Positions 62,101 to 64,000 of a DNA stretch of 64,000 nt are shown here, in pieces. Position 1 is the first letter of the stretch. Each line of letters begins with the position of its first letter. Under the pieces are notes generated by a model. That model saw nothing but the letters and a program-made list of their open reading frames with translations, ran no database searches and was not told the origin of the DNA. Source of the stretch: Skeletonema tropicum (taxonomy: Eukaryota; Bacillariophyta; Thalassiosirophyceae; Thalassiosirales; Thalassiosiraceae); contig CM074143.1 of NCBI GenBank assembly GCA_037178625.1, forward strand, positions 930,001-994,000. Reading direction: 5' to 3'. The position numbers were made by a program, and so were the translations under genes.

Positions 62101-64000
62101 TGTCCCACTTCACTCGGTCACCAGTCTTGTACACCCTACCGGGGCCGAATGGATTTGGGATGAATTTCTCGGCAGTGAGCTCTGGGCGGTTGTGGTACCC
62201 GATACCCACACCTATTCCACCAACCCAAAGCTCACCAGACACGCCTGGTGGACAGAGTAAACCATCATCAGGATGCACCACATAACAGAGAGTGTTTGGA
62301 AGAGGACGGCCGATTGTATCTGATCTGTTACCAGCCGTAGAAAAGATAGACACTTCGGTAGGTCCACAAATATTTATGAACGTGGCCACCTTGGATTCAA
62401 GACCTTGAATGCAAGCCTCCCCGCCAACACACAACACATTGATATTGTTTGTCTGGTCTTGAAGGAAAATGTCGGCCACAGAAGGTGTGCACATCAACAT
62501 GGTGCAGCACTTCATATCCAAACTCAAAGCAAGACCATTGCCAAGTGTACCGAAGTATCCATAAACAAAGAAGTCGAAAACGAACGGAGGTTTGCATCCT
62601 ACCACATCCACTTGCGGTGTTCCATTGCTGAATAACATTTCGCCAGATTTGTGAAATATCATATTCACTGGCCCAATGTGGTCACATACCACGCCCTTTG
62701 GAACACCTGTCGTTCCACTCGTGTAGATCATGTAAGCACAGTCTGAAGGCTTGACGAGACGCTCAAGCTCTGTTCCATCATGAGAGGTGTTCTCCACTGC
62801 TTCCTCCACAAGGACCTTCTCAAACCCTCCCTCAACCAGATCGACGTGCTCGCCCACAGTCACCAACAGCTTCATATCTGTATCCTCAGCAATGAACTTG
62901 ATCCTCTCGGGCGGGAAAAGGACAGCATCCATCGGGACGTAAGCTGCACCAGACTTCAACACTCCCAGCACGGCCACATGCATCTCAAACGTCTTCTCCC
63001 CCATCAAAATGCCCACATAGGTGTTGGGCTTGGCACCACGTCGTTGCAGCTCCAATGCTAGCCTATGTGCTTGTGCATCAAGCTCTGCGTACGTCATCGT
63101 CTCGGTTCCGGATTTGTTCAACAAGGCGGTGGCATCAGGCCGCATCCTCGCTTGTTGCTCAACCATCTCATGAAGGCAGCAATCAATGATTTGGTCTTCG
63201 GGTCCACGTGCCAACTGCAGCACTAGTTCTTTCTCGCATGGGAGGAGGTTGTCAATGAAATTTGGAGTTGAAGGCGATGATCGTGCTTGCGACTTTGAAG
63301 TCAAGATTTGACTGATGATGTGCTGGAATCGGTCCTCGATGTCAGGCCAAGGTCCAATGCCACTCTCGAAGGATATTTCAATGCTTCCATCTGCGCTGCT
63401 GCATTCGGTCCACTCCACAGTCAAATCAAACATTGCTGTAGGTGCTGCATATCCATTTCCTTCTTGTAATTGTAACTTTGGCAACGGCTGCATCCTAGGA
63501 GCACTATCAGAAGCGGAGGTATCAATTACGCCGACATTGAATGCCAAACACAAATTTGTACCATACCCAGCAGCAGACACTAAGTCAAAGGGCGCAGTTG
63601 CCAATGGTAAAATGCAGTTGGTCCATCGATCATTGAGCTGCTTCAAGGTCTCCTTGTTACCTTCAGCGCCCTTCCCAAACGGAATGAGTACAGTATTCAC
63701 AAACATGCCCAAAGTGTCGCGGAAATACGATGGCCGTGAATCAAATGCTGTTCCAATAGTGAATGCTTCATGACTGTACGCACGCAATGACTTGTGCATG
63801 ACACCCAATGCCAATGAGAATAGAGAAATTTTCTCCTTTCGACAAAAACCCTCAAGTGCTGCCCTGGTTGCACTATCCAAAATGATGCTGCTCTTGTAAT
63901 ATGAATTAGCAGACGCAAAATCAACCTCGAGCCTTGGTGGTGTATCTCCCAACAACTCTACATACTTCTCGACGGAAGCTTGCTGCTCCTCAACTACCTC
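56039..64000 (-). CDS. Multimodular nonribosomal peptide synthetase (partial; 5' end outside window, 3' end cut by transposon)
   Basis: The frame is open from the right window edge to a stop at 56039. Module order, reading 5' to 3': partial condensation (C) domain to about 63250, adenylation (A) 63240-61750, carrier (T) with DLGGHS near 61610; then C 61490-60250 with the HHSIADG active site near 61115, A 60240-58750, T near 58610; then C 58490-57250 with HHSIADG near 58110, and the A domain up to the transposon at 56190. A-domain motifs are canonical: MIYTSGTTGVPKGVV, GPTE, YKTGDRV and LTLNGKIDRK. Modules are 1001 residues and nearly identical. Each A domain loads an amino acid as an aminoacyl-AMP onto the T domain; each C domain makes the peptide bond. 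The last 50 codons (from about 56190) are transposon sequence read through. The product is unknown. Confidence 0.9.
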   Translation of the reverse strand, partial: EVVEEQQASVEKYVELLGDTPPRLEVDFASANSYYKSSIILDSATRAALEGFCRKEKISLFSLALGVMHKSLRAYSHEAFTIGTAFDSRPSYFRDTLGMFVNTVLIPFGKGAEGNKETLKQLNDRWTNCILPLATAPFDLVSAAGYGTNLCLAFNVGVIDTSASDSAPRMQPLPKLQLQEGNGYAAPTAMFDLTVEWTECSSADGSIEISFESGIGPWPDIEDRFQHIISQILTSKSQARSSPSTPNFIDNLLPCEKELVLQLARGPEDQIIDCCLHEMVEQQARMRPDATALLNKSGTETMTYAELDAQAHRLALELQRRGAKPNTYVGILMGEKTFEMHVAVLGVLKSGAAYVPMDAVLFPPERIKFIAEDTDMKLLVTVGEHVDLVEGGFEKVLVEEAVENTSHDGTELERLVKPSDCAYMIYTSGTTGVPKGVVCDHIGPVNMIFHKSGEMLFSNGTPQVDVVGCKPPFVFDFFVYGYFGTLGNGLALSLDMKCCTMLMCTPSVADIFLQDQTNNINVLCVGGEACIQGLESKVATFINICGPTEVSIFSTAGNRSDTIGRPLPNTLCYVVHPDDGLLCPPGVSGELWVGGIGVGIGYHNRPELTAEKFIPNPFGPGRVYKTGDRVKWDKDGEIVYLGRFDHQVKVRGYRIELGEIQAELEKQGGVSGALVVVYEEKLVAFVASGIADNSQNDALAVTLMEALKNEDCSLASYMVPSLILVMEEFPLTLNGKIDRKYLLAGLEETFNEGYGFDTEYVSPATKEEKEMVEQWQAVLGADKDIGMNDNFYDLGGHSILAMSLAAALDCDVRFIAAHPTPASLLTHLQCSCSTSSREKEIFASLDEVPALTRTEQRMVFIQLQDPHQTTYNIPFCVQFNEDIDVLTNTQTVVDALPILHTRFANGKAIEDVKILVEDLARAVPDDIQRLLYSAFDMGSGPLCRFGVDRKSNLLYGNIHHSIADGRSLQILFEAINAGVVKSPTKSCSMRKYSAVEALPEVVEEQQASVEKYVELLGDTPPRLEVDFASANSYYKSSIILDSATRAALEGHCRRERISLFSLALGVMHKSLRAYSHEAFTIGTAFDSRPSYFRDTLGMFVNTVLIPFGKGAEGNKETLKQLNDRWINQFLPLATAPFDLVSAAGYGTNLCLAFNVGVIDTSASFSASDSAPRVQSLPELQRENGYAAPTAKFDLTVDWTECSSADGSIKITIESGIGPWPDIEDRFQHIISQILTSKSQARSSPSTPNFIDNLLPCEKELVLQLARGPEDQIIDCCLHEMVEQQARMRPDATALLNKSGTETMTYAELDAQAHRLALELQRRGAKPNTYVGILMGEKTFEMHVAVLGVLKSGAAYVPMDAVLFPPERIKFIAEDTDMKLLVTVGEHVDLVEGGFEKVLVEEAVENTSHDGTELERLVKPSDCAYMIYTSGTTGVPKGVVCDHIGPVNMIFHKSGEMLFSNGTPQVDVVGCKPPFVFDFFVYGYFGTLGNGLALSLDMKCCTMLMCTPSVADIFLQDQTNNINVLCVGGEACIQGLESKVATFINICGPTEVSIFSTAGNRSDTIGRPLPNTLCYVVHPDDGLLCPPGVSGELWVGGIGVGIGYHNRPELTAEKFIPNPFGPGRVYKTGDRVKWDKDGEIVYLGRFDHQVKVRGYRIELGEIQAELEKQGGVSGALVVVYEEKLVAFVASGIADNSQNDALAVTLMEALKNEDCSLASYMVPSLILVMEEFPLTLNGKIDRKYLLAGLEETFNEGYGFDTEYVSPATKEEKEMVEQWQAVLGADKDIGMNDNFYDLGGHSILAMSLAAALDCDVRFIAAHPTPASLLTHLQCSCSTSSREKEIFASLDEVPALTRTEQRMVFIQLQDPHQTTYNIPFCVQFNEDIDVLTNTQTVVDALPILHTRFANGKAIEDVKILVEDLARAVPDDIQRLLYSAFDMGSGPLCRFGVDRKSNLLYGNIHHSIADGRSLQILFEAINAGVVKSPTKSCSMRKYSAVEALPEVVEEQQASVEKYVELLGDTPPRLEVDFASANSYYKSSIILDSATRAALEGHCRRERISLFSLALGVMHKSLRAYSHEAFTIGTAFDSRPSYFRDTLGMFVNTVLIPFGKGAEGNKETLKQLNDRWINQFLPLATAPFDLVSAAGYGTNLCLAFNVGVIDTSASFSASDSAPRVQSLPELQRENGYAAPTAKFDLTVDWTECSSADGSIKITIESGIGPWPDIEDRFQHIISQILTSKSQARSSPSTPNFIDNLLPCEKELVLQLARGPEDQIIDCCLHEMVEQQARMRPDATALLNKSGTETMTYAELDAQAHRLALELQRRGAKPNTYVGILMGEKTFEMHVAVLGVLKSGAAYVPMDAVLFPPERIKFIAEDTDMKLLVTVGEHVDLVEGGFEKVLVEEAVENTSHDGTELERLVKPSDCAYMIYTSGTTGVPKGVVCDHIGPVNMIFHKSGEMLFSNGTPQVDVVGCAAPVIFDVFVYGYFGTLGNGLALSLDMKCCTMLICTPSVADIFLQDETNNINVMLVGGEACIQGLESRVATFINGYGPTEASIFSTAGNRSDTIGRPLPNTLCYVVHPDDGTLCPPGVSGELWVGGIGVGIGYSRRTVILTHAYFDITVILTQQQRTLPSLIAGFPASPEEGEEAAQPHKPP
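56191..64000. repeat. Tandem 3003 bp repeat: near-identical NRPS modules
   Basis: Units 56191-59193, 59194-62196 and 62197-64000 (partial) line up at an exact 3003 bp offset over most of their length. The second and first units are almost base-identical outside a ~400 bp patch (56191-56620). The third unit matches the second through A and T but diverges in the C domain (about 63325-63520 and 63610-63850, with a net 6 bp deletion). A partial further copy, 53370-53783, lies beyond the transposon. Confidence 0.92.

Noticed and set aside
56399..63773. Plus-strand frames recurring every 3003 bp opposite the NRPS
   Set aside because: They are antisense shadows of the repeated modules.
1..64000. 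tRNA, rRNA or snRNA genes
   Set aside because: I looked for tRNA arms and conserved rRNA segments by eye in the gaps and found none I could support; tRNAscan-SE or Infernal would be decisive.

Overview
The window reads as nuclear DNA of a photosynthetic stramenopile, most likely a diatom. The evidence is: short GT-AG introns of 80-121 nt; several plastid presequences that combine an ER signal peptide with an ASAFAP-like cleavage motif (AAFAP, HAFTA, AAFIVP); genes packed on both strands without operons; low-complexity Ser/Asn/Gln/Gly tracts; and plastid tocopherol and thylakoid-lumen proteins beside ordinary eukaryotic trafficking, chromatin and translation genes. The genus cannot be fixed by eye; a centric diatom would fit.

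Layout. 1-2740: a tandem satellite array with a ~184 bp unit, entering from the left edge and decaying at its right edge. 3287-17308: a dense housekeeping block with gamma-tocopherol methyltransferase, a CreA-family lumenal protein, alpha-SNAP, a Ser/Arg-rich hypothetical protein, diphthine-ammonia ligase, a ZnT9-like zinc transporter, a nucleotide-sugar transporter and a plastid MerA-like flavoprotein. 17309-21868: a mobile-element and relic zone with a TA-flanked foldback MITE, a frameshifted tryptophan synthase alpha relic, a TTAA-flanked inverted-repeat element and degenerate direct repeats. 21869-50120: a vanadium-haloperoxidase-like gene broken by an in-frame TGA, a divergent YqgF-like protein, a protein with two SUMO-interacting-type motifs and a RanBP2/NZF finger, a PfkB sugar kinase, Rab3GAP1, a serine-decarboxylase-type PLP enzyme, a PP28 protein with a SAP-like tail, a BASS/SLC10 transporter (with a decayed exon copy nearby) and a large PHD/ePHD chromatin protein with a possible GNAT-like domain.

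50608-64000: the right edge holds the 3' part of a multimodular nonribosomal peptide synthetase on the minus strand. It has condensation-adenylation-carrier modules repeated with a 3003 bp period at near-identity, and its end carries a membrane-embedded left-handed beta-helix terminal domain of the kind found in epsilon-poly-lysine-synthetase-like enzymes. The adenylation domain of the last module is split at a TA dinucleotide by an intact-looking 2.4 kb Tc1/mariner/pogo-type transposon. That transposon encodes a protein with a pogo-like DNA-binding segment but no visible DDE catalytic core. This locus is the most unusual part of the window: recently amplified modules, an adenylation pocket that differs only within a short patch, and a recent insertion that separates the carrier and terminal domains from the rest.
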